DNA of 47,967 bases, taken from Isobaculum melis. GTDB taxonomy: Bacteria > Bacillota > Bacilli > Lactobacillales > Carnobacteriaceae. The translations under genes were made by a program, and so were the position numbers. The DNA lies in assembly GCF_900111355.1 (NCBI RefSeq), contig NZ_FOHA01000017.1:1-47967 (forward strand), written 5' to 3'. Of the stretch, positions 16,092-24,253 are shown one piece after another. Position 1 is the stretch's first letter, and each line of letters opens with the position of its first letter. The notes under the pieces are model-generated. The model searched no databases. It was not told where the DNA came from and worked only from the letters and a program-made list of their open reading frames with translations.

Positions 16092-16105
16092 AAGAAAAAA
16101 TCAGT

Positions 16106-16144
16106 GATTTTGGAAGCCTAGTTATGGCTTCCAAAATCTTTTTT
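16106..16144 (+). terminator. Terminator of obgE
   Basis: Perfect 13-bp stem GATTTTGGAAGCC (16106-16118) with GGCTTCCAAAATC (16126-16138), 7-nt loop, six T. Confidence 0.85.
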
Positions 16145-16169
16145 ATTAGAACGATTGGAGTTGAATGAG

Positions 16170-16367
16170 ATGACCCCAGCTTATGAATTTGGCTATGTGC
16201 TTGGTTATTATGGTATTGGGATGATTATTGCTTTTTGTGTTGTACAATTTGTTTTAAAACCAAAGTATTTTAATAAATATCAAAAAGATATGAACTATCT
16301 GATTTATTTGATTTGGCTATTTATCATTTTTATGCTCGTAACATTCTTGCTCTTCTTGATTGAGTAA
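16170..16367 (+). CDS. Small two-helix membrane protein, unknown function
   Basis: 65 residues. Two hydrophobic helices (about 6-27 and 41-63) flank a basic tyrosine-rich loop (KPKYFNKYQKDMNY). GGAG is 8 nt before the ATG at 16170; a TTG at 16155 precedes that site. I do not recognise a family. It lies between the obgE terminator and the tRNA-editing gene and may have its own transcript. Confidence 0.6.
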   Translation: MTPAYEFGYVLGYYGIGMIIAFCVVQFVLKPKYFNKYQKDMNYLIYLIWLFIIFMLVTFLLFLIE

Positions 16368-16480
16368 ATAATGCTACCTTCATTTTTTTCTTCCATTTTT
16401 CATCCTAAAGTATCATACTAGATAGTAGAAAGATTCAGTTGTATGAAAAAATGAACATTCAACTAAGGAAGGAGCCTATT

Positions 16481-17707
16481 ATGCAGACAATCAAACTTTA
16501 TAACGATGATTCTTATTTGAAAGAAATGACCACGACAGTCTTAAAGTGTGAACAAGATGAACACGGACCATATGTTGTTTTAAAAGAGACTGTTTTTTAT
16601 CCAACAGGAGGCGGACAAGCCCATGATACTGGTCTTTTAGATGGTAAAAAAATTACAAATGTCGCACTTGTACAAGATGAAATCAGACATTATCTGACTG
16701 AATCCATTGAAGTCGGAAAAACAGTCCAAGGCAGTATTGACTGGATAAGACGCTTCGATTTGATGCAGCAACACTTAGGTCAACATATTTTATCAGCAGC
16801 CTTTGAGCAGCTATTTGATATTGAAACGGCTAGTATTCATATTGGCGAAAGGTACTGTACAATTGATTTAGAGGTGGCGCAATTAACAGCTAAGCAAGTC
16901 GAGCAAGCGCAAGGATTATCCAATCAAGTCATTCTTGAGAATCGCAAAGTCAGAGCTTATTATGTAGAAAAAGCGGATTTGGGTCAGTTTCCTTATTTAA
17001 GAAATCAACCGAAAACAGATACAAATATTCGTTTAATCGATATTGCAGACTTTGACACCATTGGCTGCGGCGGCACCCATCCTAAAGCAACAGGAGAGGT
17101 AGGAAATCTGGCCATTTTAAAACAAGAGCGTAACCGAAAACAGGTACGTTTAACCTTTATTTGTGGTCAAAGAGTGGTGCAGGAACTGATTCAAGCTAGC
17201 CAATTAAATCGTGAAGTTGGTGCCTTATTACATGCACCAGAAGCAGAAATCATCTCTAAAACAACAGAGCTTCTGGCGCAAAAGAAAGCATTAGAAAAAG
17301 CACAAAAAGAATGGCAGCAACAGCAATTTATGCAACAAGCAGAAGCGCTATTGACAGAGCAACAGTCTCTTTTTGATAGAACATTAATTTTAAAAGAAGA
17401 CAATCAGCAAAGTGTAGCAGCATTAAAAAAGGTTGCCCAACAACTCATCAATTTAGACAGCACATTATTGGTCATTTTTTTCCAACAAACAGGTACACAA
17501 GTCACTTATCTCTTAGCAGCTGGAAAAGAGGCCAAAGTCAATTTACGTTCATTGATTCAGTGCTTCAATCAAGCTTTAAATGGCAAAGGGGGAGGCTCCC
17601 CATTTTTGGCACAAGGTAGTGGGACTTTTCAGGAAAACAATGGCAACTTAGCAACAACAATCAAAGAGCTTTTAAATCAAGAATTGGGGGAAGAAAATCA
17701 TGAATAA
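16481..17707 (+). CDS. Alanyl-tRNA editing protein (AlaX-like, with DHHA1 domain)
   Basis: 408 residues. The N-terminal part resembles the AlaRS editing module: FYPTGGGQAHDTG (39-51), the zinc-ligand pair HLGQH (98-102) and CGGTH (196-200). From about 245 to 310 there is a Gln/Lys-rich coiled coil. The C-terminus is DHHA1-like, with NGKGGGSPFLAQGSG. Such proteins hydrolyse Ser-tRNA(Ala) or Gly-tRNA(Ala) in trans. ATG 16481 follows AAGGAAGGA; the frame is open further upstream but without a site. The gene overlaps proC by 8 nt, so the two are translationally coupled. Confidence 0.88.
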   Translation: MQTIKLYNDDSYLKEMTTTVLKCEQDEHGPYVVLKETVFYPTGGGQAHDTGLLDGKKITNVALVQDEIRHYLTESIEVGKTVQGSIDWIRRFDLMQQHLGQHILSAAFEQLFDIETASIHIGERYCTIDLEVAQLTAKQVEQAQGLSNQVILENRKVRAYYVEKADLGQFPYLRNQPKTDTNIRLIDIADFDTIGCGGTHPKATGEVGNLAILKQERNRKQVRLTFICGQRVVQELIQASQLNREVGALLHAPEAEIISKTTELLAQKKALEKAQKEWQQQQFMQQAEALLTEQQSLFDRTLILKEDNQQSVAALKKVAQQLINLDSTLLVIFFQQTGTQVTYLLAAGKEAKVNLRSLIQCFNQALNGKGGGSPFLAQGSGTFQENNGNLATTIKELLNQELGEENHE

Positions 17708-18494
17708 AACAAAAATAGGTGTGATTGGCGCAGGGAAAATGGGTGGCGCAATTATCAAAGGCTTAATTGACTCTACTGTCTATTCGGCACAACAAATTAC
17801 GGTTAGCGGTGGGAAAAGCGAACGAACAGCTCAGTTAGCGAAAGTACTTGGCTTTCAGTTAGTGCATAGCGCAGCAGAAGTTGTTGCAGCCAGTCAAGTG
17901 ATTCTAATCGCAGTTGTACCAAAGCTTGTCCCAACCATCTTAAAAGAAATCAGTCCACTATTAAGTGAAGACCAAATTGTAGTGAGTGTCGCTGGCAACC
18001 CTCCGCTGGCAACATTTAGAGAAATTTTAGGTAAAGATAAAAAAATTGTACGAGCTTTACCAAATACACCAGTTGCTGTACTAGCAGGAATGACCAGTAT
18101 TTGCTTTGAAGCACCTGTACAGGAAGCAGAGCTTGCAGAAGTCTTTCAGCTATTCCAAGCAATTGGTAAAACAGAAGTGATTTCAGAAGACCTCATGAAC
18201 ACAGCTTCAGCTTTAGCTGGTAGTTCTCCAGCATTCGTTGATGTTTTTATTGAAGCCATGGCAGATGCAGCTGTTTTCAAAGGAATGCCTAGAGATGCTG
18301 CCTATCGTTTAGCTAGCCAAGCCGTAATGGGCTCAGCAAAATTAGCTTATGCCTCAAATCAAAATCCAGCCATCTTAAAAGATGAAGTATGTGTCCCAGG
18401 AGGAACAACCATTGCAGGGATTCGTTCATTAGAAAAAAATGGCATGAGAAGTGCTGTCATTGAAGCAATTATTGCCACCGTAGAAAATCATTAA
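17700..18494 (+). CDS. proC: Pyrroline-5-carboxylate reductase
   Basis: 264 residues, the last step of proline synthesis: NAD(P)H-dependent reduction of 1-pyrroline-5-carboxylate. It shows the Rossmann motif GAGKMGGAI (10-18), RALPNTPV, a helical dimerisation domain with ALAGSSPAFVDVFIEAMAD, and the family signature VPGGTTIAGIRSLE near the end. GGGGGAA precedes its ATG inside the previous gene. It forms an operon with the tRNA-editing gene and the VanZ-like gene. Confidence 0.95.
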   Translation: MNKTKIGVIGAGKMGGAIIKGLIDSTVYSAQQITVSGGKSERTAQLAKVLGFQLVHSAAEVVAASQVILIAVVPKLVPTILKEISPLLSEDQIVVSVAGNPPLATFREILGKDKKIVRALPNTPVAVLAGMTSICFEAPVQEAELAEVFQLFQAIGKTEVISEDLMNTASALAGSSPAFVDVFIEAMADAAVFKGMPRDAAYRLASQAVMGSAKLAYASNQNPAILKDEVCVPGGTTIAGIRSLEKNGMRSAVIEAIIATVENH

Positions 18495-18511
18495 AAGAAG
18501 TGAGTGATGAC

Positions 18512-19015
18512 ATGAAATTTATTAGAAAATATGGCTACTTTATAGGCGCATTAGCGATTATGGGTGTGCTATTTTATAGCTCGGCTCAACCATATGGTAA
18601 CCAGTCATTAGTTCCAAAAATTGAACAGCTCTTACCAAATGAACCCTTTAAGGATTTTCTAGCGATGATTCATTTTAATTATGCTGGACAAGAAGTTAGT
18701 ATTGCAGCCAGTGGCTATGCTAAATTTATTGAATTTTTTATTCGTAAAGGCGCTCATTTTGGTACCTATTTCTTAATGGCTAGTTTTTGGTTTTTAGGTT
18801 TTAGAGGATTGAAAACAACCATCAAAAATAAAGCAGCCTTGCTTGCTTGGGGCTTATCTGCTGGCTATGCTATGTTAGATGAATTCCATCAAAGCTTTAC
18901 AGCTGATCGTACCCCCTTAATTCAAGATGTTTTATTAGATAGTATCGGTGCTTTAACAGGTATTTTATTTATTATGCTAATTTTAACGATTATCAAAAGA
19001 AGAAGCTTCAAGTAA
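18512..19015 (+). CDS. VanZ-like family membrane protein
   Basis: About 167 residues with four membrane helices. The VanZ-like pattern is visible: an early helix with LFYSSAQPYG, then FIRKGAHFGTYFLMAS and LDEFHQSFTADRTPLIQDVLLDSIGALTG, where the DEFHQ...R...D residues are the family hallmark. VanZ itself raises teicoplanin resistance; the wider family has no defined reaction. ATG 18512 or GTG 18500 could be used; GAAGTGAG favours 18512. Third gene after the editing protein and proC. Confidence 0.85.
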   Translation: MKFIRKYGYFIGALAIMGVLFYSSAQPYGNQSLVPKIEQLLPNEPFKDFLAMIHFNYAGQEVSIAASGYAKFIEFFIRKGAHFGTYFLMASFWFLGFRGLKTTIKNKAALLAWGLSAGYAMLDEFHQSFTADRTPLIQDVLLDSIGALTGILFIMLILTIIKRRSFK

Positions 19016-19041
19016 CATTGAAGTTTCTTTATAAAGCTTAA

Positions 19042-19117
19042 ATTCGAAATGTGTTCGATTTGTATCCTAAATTTAGGGAAGATAAGGATCAGAGTTGAAC
19101 GGTGTTCAATCTGTATC
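19042..19117. repeat. Two tandem dyad motifs upstream of yebC
   Basis: The 25-bp segments 19042-19066 and 19093-19117 match at 19 positions and lie 51 bp apart. Each contains a small dyad (TCGAA-N5-TTCGA in the first, TTGAAC-GGT-GTTCAA in the second) followed by a TGTATC tail. Two spaced copies of a dyad before a gene suggest a regulator binding site. Confidence 0.45.
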
Positions 19118-19185
19118 ATGTTTCTAAGGATTAAAAATCCTAAGAAGCATGACAAAAGTAAACAACAATGAAAAGAGGGAAAGTA

Positions 19186-19911
19186 ATGGCTGGACATTCA
19201 AAGTGGAAGAACATCCAAGGTCGTAAAAATGCACAAGATGCAAAACGAGGAAAAATTTTTCAAAAATTATCGAGAGAAATCTATATGGCAGTAAAAAGTG
19301 GTGGCCCAGATGCAGCCTCAAACCCTGCCTTACGAATGATGCTTGATAAAGCCAAATCAGCGAATATGCCAAATGACAATATCAGTCGTGCGATTGCTAA
19401 AGGCAGTCAAAGTGGTGAAGGTGAAAACTATGAAGAAATCACTTATGAAGGTTATGGACCGAATGGCATTGCTGTACTAGTTCACACCTTAACAGATAAC
19501 CGAAACAGGACAGCAACCAATGTTCGTATAGCATTTAATAAAAATGGTGGTAATATTGCTGAAACCGGTTCGGTGAGTTATTTATTTGATCGAAAAGGGT
19601 ATCTAGCTATTGATCGTGAAGGTCTAGAGGTTGATGAAGATACCATGCTGATGAGTGTTTTAGAAGCTGGTGGAGAAGAATTAGAAACTTCTGATGAAGT
19701 ATTTGAAATTTATACAGAGCCAGCCGATTTTACTACCGTACGAGATGCGCTTGAAGCAGAAGGTTATACCTTAGCTCAAGCAGAAATGACTATGGTTCCA
19801 CAAACAATGAGTGCATTACCTGAAGAGAAAGCAGCACAATTTCAAATCATGCTAGATAAATTAGAAGAAGATGATGATGTATCAGAAGTCTTTCATAATG
19901 CAGATATCTAA
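19186..19911 (+). CDS. yebC: YebC/PmpR-family protein
   Basis: 241 residues, full family length. It begins [22 protein letters not shown], the universal YebC N-terminus, and continues with [28 protein letters not shown] and the acidic-rich domains 2 and 3. Family members were described as transcription regulators and more recently as factors that relieve ribosome stalling at proline-rich stretches; efp lies 5 kb downstream. ATG 19186 follows AGAGGGA; an earlier ATG at 19168 lies before that site. Confidence 0.94.
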   Translation: MAGHSKWKNIQGRKNAQDAKRGKIFQKLSREIYMAVKSGGPDAASNPALRMMLDKAKSANMPNDNISRAIAKGSQSGEGENYEEITYEGYGPNGIAVLVHTLTDNRNRTATNVRIAFNKNGGNIAETGSVSYLFDRKGYLAIDREGLEVDEDTMLMSVLEAGGEELETSDEVFEIYTEPADFTTVRDALEAEGYTLAQAEMTMVPQTMSALPEEKAAQFQIMLDKLEEDDDVSEVFHNADI

Positions 19912-19916
19912 AAAAT

Positions 19917-19963
19917 AAAAGCTGTAAAATTTTTTCCTGACGAGAAAATTTTACAGCTTTTTT
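19917..19963 (+). terminator. Terminator of yebC
   Basis: 17-bp perfect stem (19917-19933 with 19945-19961) with an 11-nt loop and a T-run. The T-run abuts the comG promoter box. Confidence 0.9.
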
Positions 19964-19970
19964 ACGTATA
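19963..19970 (+). promoter_or_regulatory. Candidate ComX/sigma-X (cin-box) promoter of the comG operon
   Basis: TACGTATA differs at one position from the TACGAATA box recognised by ComX-type sigma factors in streptococci and lactococci. It is 30 nt before the comGA start, the expected distance, and no TTGACA/TATAAT promoter is seen in the 36 nt between the yebC terminator and comGA. Confidence 0.55.
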
Positions 19971-19999
19971 TTTTAATTACAGAGAAAGAGAGGTGTCAT

Positions 20000-21052
20000 A
20001 TGACAATTGAAGAAATCGCGCAAGAAATCTTAATTACAGCTCAAAATCAACAAATCAGTGATATTCATTTATTGCCCACAAAGCATCACTATCAGTTATA
20101 TTTTAGGTACTTAGATAGCTTACAATTACAGCAATCCTATTCACTTGAAGAAGGAGAAAAAATCATTTTATATTTCAAATATTTAGGCGAAATGAATGTT
20201 GGAGAGAAAAGAAAACCACAAAGCGGTGCAGCAAAAATCACCCTATTAAAGCGCGCATTTGATTTACGTTTTTCTGTTTTAAGTAACTTTAGGGCACAAG
20301 AATCACTAGTGATTAGATTATTAAAGCAACAACAACTATTTCAGTTAGAAAAACAAGTTTTTTTACCACAGCAATTAATAAAAATCAAAGAATTACTGAC
20401 CAAAAGCAAAGGTCTGATTATTTTTTCTGGACCAGTGGATTCTGGAAAAACAACTACTATGTATGAGCTATTAAAGCCATTTGCTCAAACAGAAAAAATG
20501 CAGGTGATTACAATTGAAGATCCAGTTGAGATTGAAGCAGTTGATTTTTTTCAAGCACAAGTCAATGAAAAAAGTGGTGTCACTTATGCCTCTTTATTAA
20601 AAGCAAGTCTTAGACATCATCCAGATATCATTATAGTAGGTGAAATCAGAGATGAAGAGACAGCAAAAATGACCATTAGAATCGCTTTAACAGGTCATCT
20701 TGTTCTCACCACAGTCCATGCACAAAATGCAATTGGCGTTATTGCAAGACTCATTGATTTAGGTGTAAGTGAAGAGCAGCTCAAGCAAACGATTAATGGC
20801 ATTATTTATCAGCGCTTACTACCGGAAACTTGTTGCTATTGTATAGAAAATTGTACCAAATCATGCCAACAATTAAGTGGCAAAATGAAGCGGAAAGTAC
20901 TCTTTGAATTATTAGCAGGAGACGATTTAAAAGAGTTCTTTCTACAAAAAACAAGACCCAAGCATTTTCCAACATTTCAATATTACTTAAGAAAGGTGTA
21001 TGCATATGGCTATCTTTCAGAAAAAAATTATCAAAAATATGCCCAACTTTAA
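20000..21052 (+). CDS. comGA: Competence type IV pilus ATPase ComGA
   Basis: 350 residues, the assembly ATPase of the DNA-uptake pilus, at the inner face of the membrane. Visible are Walker A GPVDSGKT (144-151), an Asp box (ITIEDPVEIE), Walker B (IIIVGEIRDEET) and a His box (LVLTTVHAQNA). Near the C-terminus a Cys cluster (ETCCYCIENCTKSC) follows GIIYQRLLPE; in the GspE/PilB family such a cluster binds zinc. RBS AGAGAGG lies 6 nt before the ATG. First of seven overlapping comG genes. Confidence 0.95.
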   Translation: MTIEEIAQEILITAQNQQISDIHLLPTKHHYQLYFRYLDSLQLQQSYSLEEGEKIILYFKYLGEMNVGEKRKPQSGAAKITLLKRAFDLRFSVLSNFRAQESLVIRLLKQQQLFQLEKQVFLPQQLIKIKELLTKSKGLIIFSGPVDSGKTTTMYELLKPFAQTEKMQVITIEDPVEIEAVDFFQAQVNEKSGVTYASLLKASLRHHPDIIIVGEIRDEETAKMTIRIALTGHLVLTTVHAQNAIGVIARLIDLGVSEEQLKQTINGIIYQRLLPETCCYCIENCTKSCQQLSGKMKRKVLFELLAGDDLKEFFLQKTRPKHFPTFQYYLRKVYAYGYLSEKNYQKYAQL

Positions 21053-22067
21053 GCATAAAAAATGGCATGCTTTTTTTCTCTTGAAATTAGGCGAATTATT
21101 ACAAGCGGGCTTTTCCTTAAAAGAAGGCATTCAGTTTCTATGCCATTTAATGCCAAAAGAAAAAGAACATTTAAACAATATGCTGACTGCTTTACAACAA
21201 AGTGCTTCCTTTTTTGAAGTATTAAAAAACCAGCAATTTCCCGAGCATGTATGCACTCAAGTCCTTCTTTCAGAAAGTCATGGTCATTTTGAAGAAGTCT
21301 TATTGCACGCAGGGCATTATTTATTAGCTAGAGAAAAACAACAAAAGAAATTAAGAAAATTGCTCCAGTATCCAGTTCTGTTATTGATTTTTATGCTAGG
21401 ACTGTTACTTGCCATGCGTTCCTTTTTATTGCCACATTTTTTAACCATCTTTGAAGGAGAGCAAGCAGAGCTTCCTGTGCTGAGTGCACTAGCAATGAAA
21501 GGCATTGAAAATTTTCCATCTATGCTATTCCTGTTCCTCATTTTTTTAGTTGTCATCCTACTGATTTATAGAAGCCTTGTTGCCAATAAAAGTGCAATAG
21601 CTAAAGCCACTTTGATTTGTCGTTTGCCATTAGTTGGACAACTTAGAAACTATCTATATACCCATTATTTTGCCCATGAATTAGGTTATTTATATCAAAG
21701 CGGCCATGAACTCTACCAAATTTTACACATTATGCAACAGCAAACCATTGATCCTTTAATGCAAGAAGTTGCAGATAAAATTAAGCAAGGGCTAAGCGAA
21801 GGAATAACCCTACATAAAAGTATTCAAAAAATGCCCTTTTTCAGAGTTGAGTTAGCCCATATTTTAATGCATGGTGACCGCACCAACAATTTAGCAAATG
21901 AACTATTTTTCTATGCACAGGATTGTCAAACCCAGTTAACAGATAAAGTAGAAAAAGCGATGGGCTTCATTCAACCGTTCATTTTTCTCTTTATTGCTGT
22001 CTTTATACTCAGTATTTACTTAGCCATTTTATTACCAATATTTGGCATGATGGAGGGGATTTCATGA
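21006..22067 (+). CDS. comGB: Competence pilus membrane platform protein ComGB
   Basis: 353 residues, GspF/PilC-type inner-membrane platform. Two cytoplasmic helical repeats (about 20-110 and 215-310) each contain the LLxAGFSLKEGIQFL or LYQSGHELYQILHIM type pattern, and three transmembrane helices are near 120, 165 and 330. It overlaps comGA by 47 nt. ATG 21006 is about 9 nt after AAAGG; an ATG at 21000 is too close. ComGA drives rotation or conformational change of this protein to add pilin subunits. Confidence 0.92.
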   Translation: MAIFQKKIIKNMPNFKHKKWHAFFLLKLGELLQAGFSLKEGIQFLCHLMPKEKEHLNNMLTALQQSASFFEVLKNQQFPEHVCTQVLLSESHGHFEEVLLHAGHYLLAREKQQKKLRKLLQYPVLLLIFMLGLLLAMRSFLLPHFLTIFEGEQAELPVLSALAMKGIENFPSMLFLFLIFLVVILLIYRSLVANKSAIAKATLICRLPLVGQLRNYLYTHYFAHELGYLYQSGHELYQILHIMQQQTIDPLMQEVADKIKQGLSEGITLHKSIQKMPFFRVELAHILMHGDRTNNLANELFFYAQDCQTQLTDKVEKAMGFIQPFIFLFIAVFILSIYLAILLPIFGMMEGIS

Positions 22068-22453
22068 AAAAAATAATGCAAGATCAATCTGGTTTTACAC
22101 TAATAGAAATGAAGGATAGTAAATATGCTAACCCAGTTGTTAAAAAACTAAAACAACAAACTGGGTTCACCTTAATAGAAATGGTGATTGTTTTGCTCAT
22201 CATCACTGTACTAATGCTCTTAATGATTCCGAATATAGGCAATCAGAAAAAACAAGTCAATAGTAAGGGGACGGAAGCCTTAATTCAAGTGGTTGAAACG
22301 CAAGCTCATCTTTATCAATTAGAGCATCACAGCGGCATTCCTAGTATTGAAATACTAATTAAAGAAGGCTATCTTAAAGAATCACAAGGAAAAACACCTG
22401 AAGGGCAAAAATTAATTATCCAGTCAAATGGAACTGTGACAGTGAATGACTAA
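22064..22453 (+). CDS. comGC: Major competence pilin ComGC with duplicated prepilin motif
   Basis: 129 residues. ComGC is the major pseudopilin, cleaved by ComC before Phe of GFTLIEM and assembled through its N-terminal helix. This copy has two such motifs: GFTLIEM at 10-16 directly after MKKIMQDQS, and again at 34-40, after a hydrophilic insert KDSKYANPVVKKLKQQT. Only the second is followed by the hydrophobic helix VIVLLIITVLMLLMIPNI. The start is well supported: GGAGGGG precedes ATG 22064, which overlaps the comGB stop. The second motif has no ATG/GTG/TTG immediately before it (its KKLKQQT leader starts at a GTT codon), so translation must begin upstream. Functional cleavage is expected at Gly34, giving an unusually long leader. 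Confidence 0.92.
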   Translation: MKKIMQDQSGFTLIEMKDSKYANPVVKKLKQQTGFTLIEMVIVLLIITVLMLLMIPNIGNQKKQVNSKGTEALIQVVETQAHLYQLEHHSGIPSIEILIKEGYLKESQGKTPEGQKLIIQSNGTVTVND

Positions 22454-22880
22454 AAAAGGGTTTACATTGCTAGAAATGCTACTTGTCATAAGCTTAATAA
22501 CGACAACAATCTGGTTAACCTTTCCGTTATACTTTGAAGCATTAGAAGAAGTAGCAACCCATTTATTTTTAAAAGAATTTCAGATGAAATTAAGAATGAT
22601 TCAAAATCAGGCCTTGATTACAGGGAAAACAACGAAAATGACATTAAATTTCACTGAGCAAGAAATCTTATTTGAAGGCTACTATCTAGCGCAAAAAAAA
22701 GAAGTACTCAAGATTCCAACCCAAGTAACAGGAGAAGGCACCATTGTTTTTCAATTTAAAGGTGGTACAGGAACTTATGGGAAATTCCAACGCATTACCT
22801 TTATCAGTCAAAGAAATCAACATCATTTTATTTTTCAAATAGGGAGTGGCAGATATCGTTATGAAAAAGAATCGCTTTAA
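22446..22880 (+). CDS. comGD: Competence minor pseudopilin ComGD
   Basis: 144 residues. Prepilin leader MTKK then GFTLLEMLLVISLITTTIWLTF: the type IV pilin cleavage site and helix. The rest is a pilin-like alpha/beta domain ending in FQIGSGRYRYEKESL. It overlaps comGC by 8 nt. Minor pseudopilins of this set (D, E, F, G) form the tip complex that primes pilus assembly. Confidence 0.88.
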   Translation: MTKKGFTLLEMLLVISLITTTIWLTFPLYFEALEEVATHLFLKEFQMKLRMIQNQALITGKTTKMTLNFTEQEILFEGYYLAQKKEVLKIPTQVTGEGTIVFQFKGGTGTYGKFQRITFISQRNQHHFIFQIGSGRYRYEKESL

Positions 22881-23184
22881 AAAAGGCTATTTATTATTAG
22901 AAGCAATCTATGGCTTTACCCTGTTAGTGACAGCCATCAGTTTTTATTTACCTATTTTATTGGACCTAGTTACCAAAAATGAAGTGGCGCGACATCAAAC
23001 TCAATTAAGCCGTAAAGTGTATGAACAAGTGCAACAGATGGTTTTATTTGAAGGCGAACAACATCAGCAATTTGTCATTGATCAAAAAGAATATGAATGC
23101 TCTCTAGTGGAAGTTGGTGGATTAACAGGTGTACAAATCACAAATGAAGCAGCTTTTTCTTATGTGCCAATCAAGTTTGAATAA
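22861..23184 (+). CDS. comGE: Competence minor pseudopilin ComGE
   Basis: 107 residues from ATG 22861, overlapping comGD by 20 nt. The leader MKKNRFKK is followed by GYLLLEAIYGFTLLVTAISFYL. It has Gly before the cleavage point, Tyr in place of the usual Phe, and Glu at +5. A GTG at 22846 is also in frame but adjoins the Shine-Dalgarno-like GGGAG. Small and divergent as is normal for ComGE; identified mainly by position in the operon. Confidence 0.82.
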   Translation: MKKNRFKKGYLLLEAIYGFTLLVTAISFYLPILLDLVTKNEVARHQTQLSRKVYEQVQQMVLFEGEQHQQFVIDQKEYECSLVEVGGLTGVQITNEAAFSYVPIKFE

Positions 23185-23632
23185 AATGACCCAGCAAGGC
23201 TTTACTTTATTAGAAACAATTGTTGCAAGTGCAATTTTCCTGCTGATTGTGACTCTGATGCAGCTGATGCTCACACAATATCAGCAATTTGAAACAAGAC
23301 TTTATGAAGATCGCCAAATTGAATGGCATGCTTTTCTGATTGCAACAGAAAAAGAATTACAGGGAGCCAAAGATATTCATTGTACATCACAAAAAATCAC
23401 TTTTTTATCCAAACAAAATAAATCCTTCCTTTACGAAGTGAAAGGGAATATGATTAGAAAAAGAACCGATAAAGGCGGTCATCAACCAGTCCTACTAAAT
23501 GTGCAATCAGTTACCTTTAGTCAACAAAATCAAAAAATCCTAATCCGAGTAACTTTTGATCATGATAAAACCTATCGAGGTGAGATTTATCTTCAAGCCA
23601 ATCAGCAAGCCACTAAAAAATTGCAAGAATAA
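23162..23632 (+). CDS. comGF: Competence minor pseudopilin ComGF
   Basis: About 156 residues. The prepilin motif QQGFTLLETIVASAIFLLIVTLM follows a leader of 12 residues if ATG 23162 is used, or 4 if ATG 23186 is used. The latter lies 1 nt after the comGE stop and lacks a clear site, so I chose 23162 with low certainty. The C-terminal part has the ComGF pattern (DIHCTSQKITFLSKQ, YEVKGNMIRKRT, GGHQPVLLNVQSVTF). Confidence 0.82.
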   Translation: MCQSSLNKMTQQGFTLLETIVASAIFLLIVTLMQLMLTQYQQFETRLYEDRQIEWHAFLIATEKELQGAKDIHCTSQKITFLSKQNKSFLYEVKGNMIRKRTDKGGHQPVLLNVQSVTFSQQNQKILIRVTFDHDKTYRGEIYLQANQQATKKLQE

Positions 23633-23957
23633 AGGAGGTATTCTATTAACCGTTCTTATTTTTTTGTATTTCACGATTGTCCTTGTGTTAAGTAGTACCA
23701 GTATCTTTTTTGGCAGTCTTAGAAATGAGCTGCTGGTTAAAAATCATTATGAAGCTCAATCACTCATGCTATTGACTCAATATCATCTGATGAAAAATGA
23801 ATCAGTTCTCACTAAAAAGATGATGATGCACTTTCAGCAAGGTGTCGTCAGTATTGAAAAAATAGCTGAACAAGACTACCAATTGAAGGTAACCTTAGCC
23901 AATCAATATCAGGAAGAACAAGTTTTGAACATTGCGCAAAAGAAAAGCGCTCCTTAA
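23562..23957 (+). CDS. comGG: Competence pilus protein ComGG
   Basis: Up to 131 residues. The core is KNKGGILLTVLIFLYFTIVLVLS, a pilin-like helix, followed by a polar domain. The start is not clear: ATG 23562 is in frame but lies 70 nt inside comGF and gives an atypically long basic leader. No better ATG/GTG/TTG is seen near the helix although an AGGAGG occurs at about 23633. Last gene of the operon, assigned by position and by the helix. Confidence 0.72.
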   Translation: MIKPIEVRFIFKPISKPLKNCKNKGGILLTVLIFLYFTIVLVLSSTSIFFGSLRNELLVKNHYEAQSLMLLTQYHLMKNESVLTKKMMMHFQQGVVSIEKIAEQDYQLKVTLANQYQEEQVLNIAQKKSAP

Positions 23958-23985
23958 GGGAAGCAGCGCCTTGTTTATTCAAATT

Positions 23986-24034
23986 AAAAAGCGGTGCAAT
24001 TGATGATTGATTTCATTGATTGTACCGCTTTTCC
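23986..24034 (+). terminator. Terminator of the comG operon
   Basis: Left arm AAAAAGCGGTGCAAT (23986-24000) pairs with ATTGTACCGCTTTT (24019-24032) around an 18-nt loop. Confidence 0.7.
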
Positions 24035-24161
24035 TATCTGATTTAGCAGCTGACTGTAGAAGAACACACAGAAAATAAATCTTCATCAAAGTCCCCTTTT
24101 ATTCGTAAGAGACTAAAAAGAATCCACAAAAAAATTTTATAAGGAAAAATGTGAAAGAAAA

Positions 24162-24170
24162 TGGTATAAT
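24162..24170 (+). promoter_or_regulatory. Extended -10 promoter of the peptidase-efp unit
   Basis: TGGTATAAT (24162-24170) is a perfect extended -10 (TGnTATAAT). No good -35 is visible. It lies 84 nt before the start codon. Confidence 0.55.
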
Positions 24171-24253
24171 TACTCTGAGTTAGAGCGCTTTTTTTACAAA
24201 GAAGCGAATATTCCTTAATAAGTGATAAAGAAAGCAAAAATAGGAGGGGTTTT

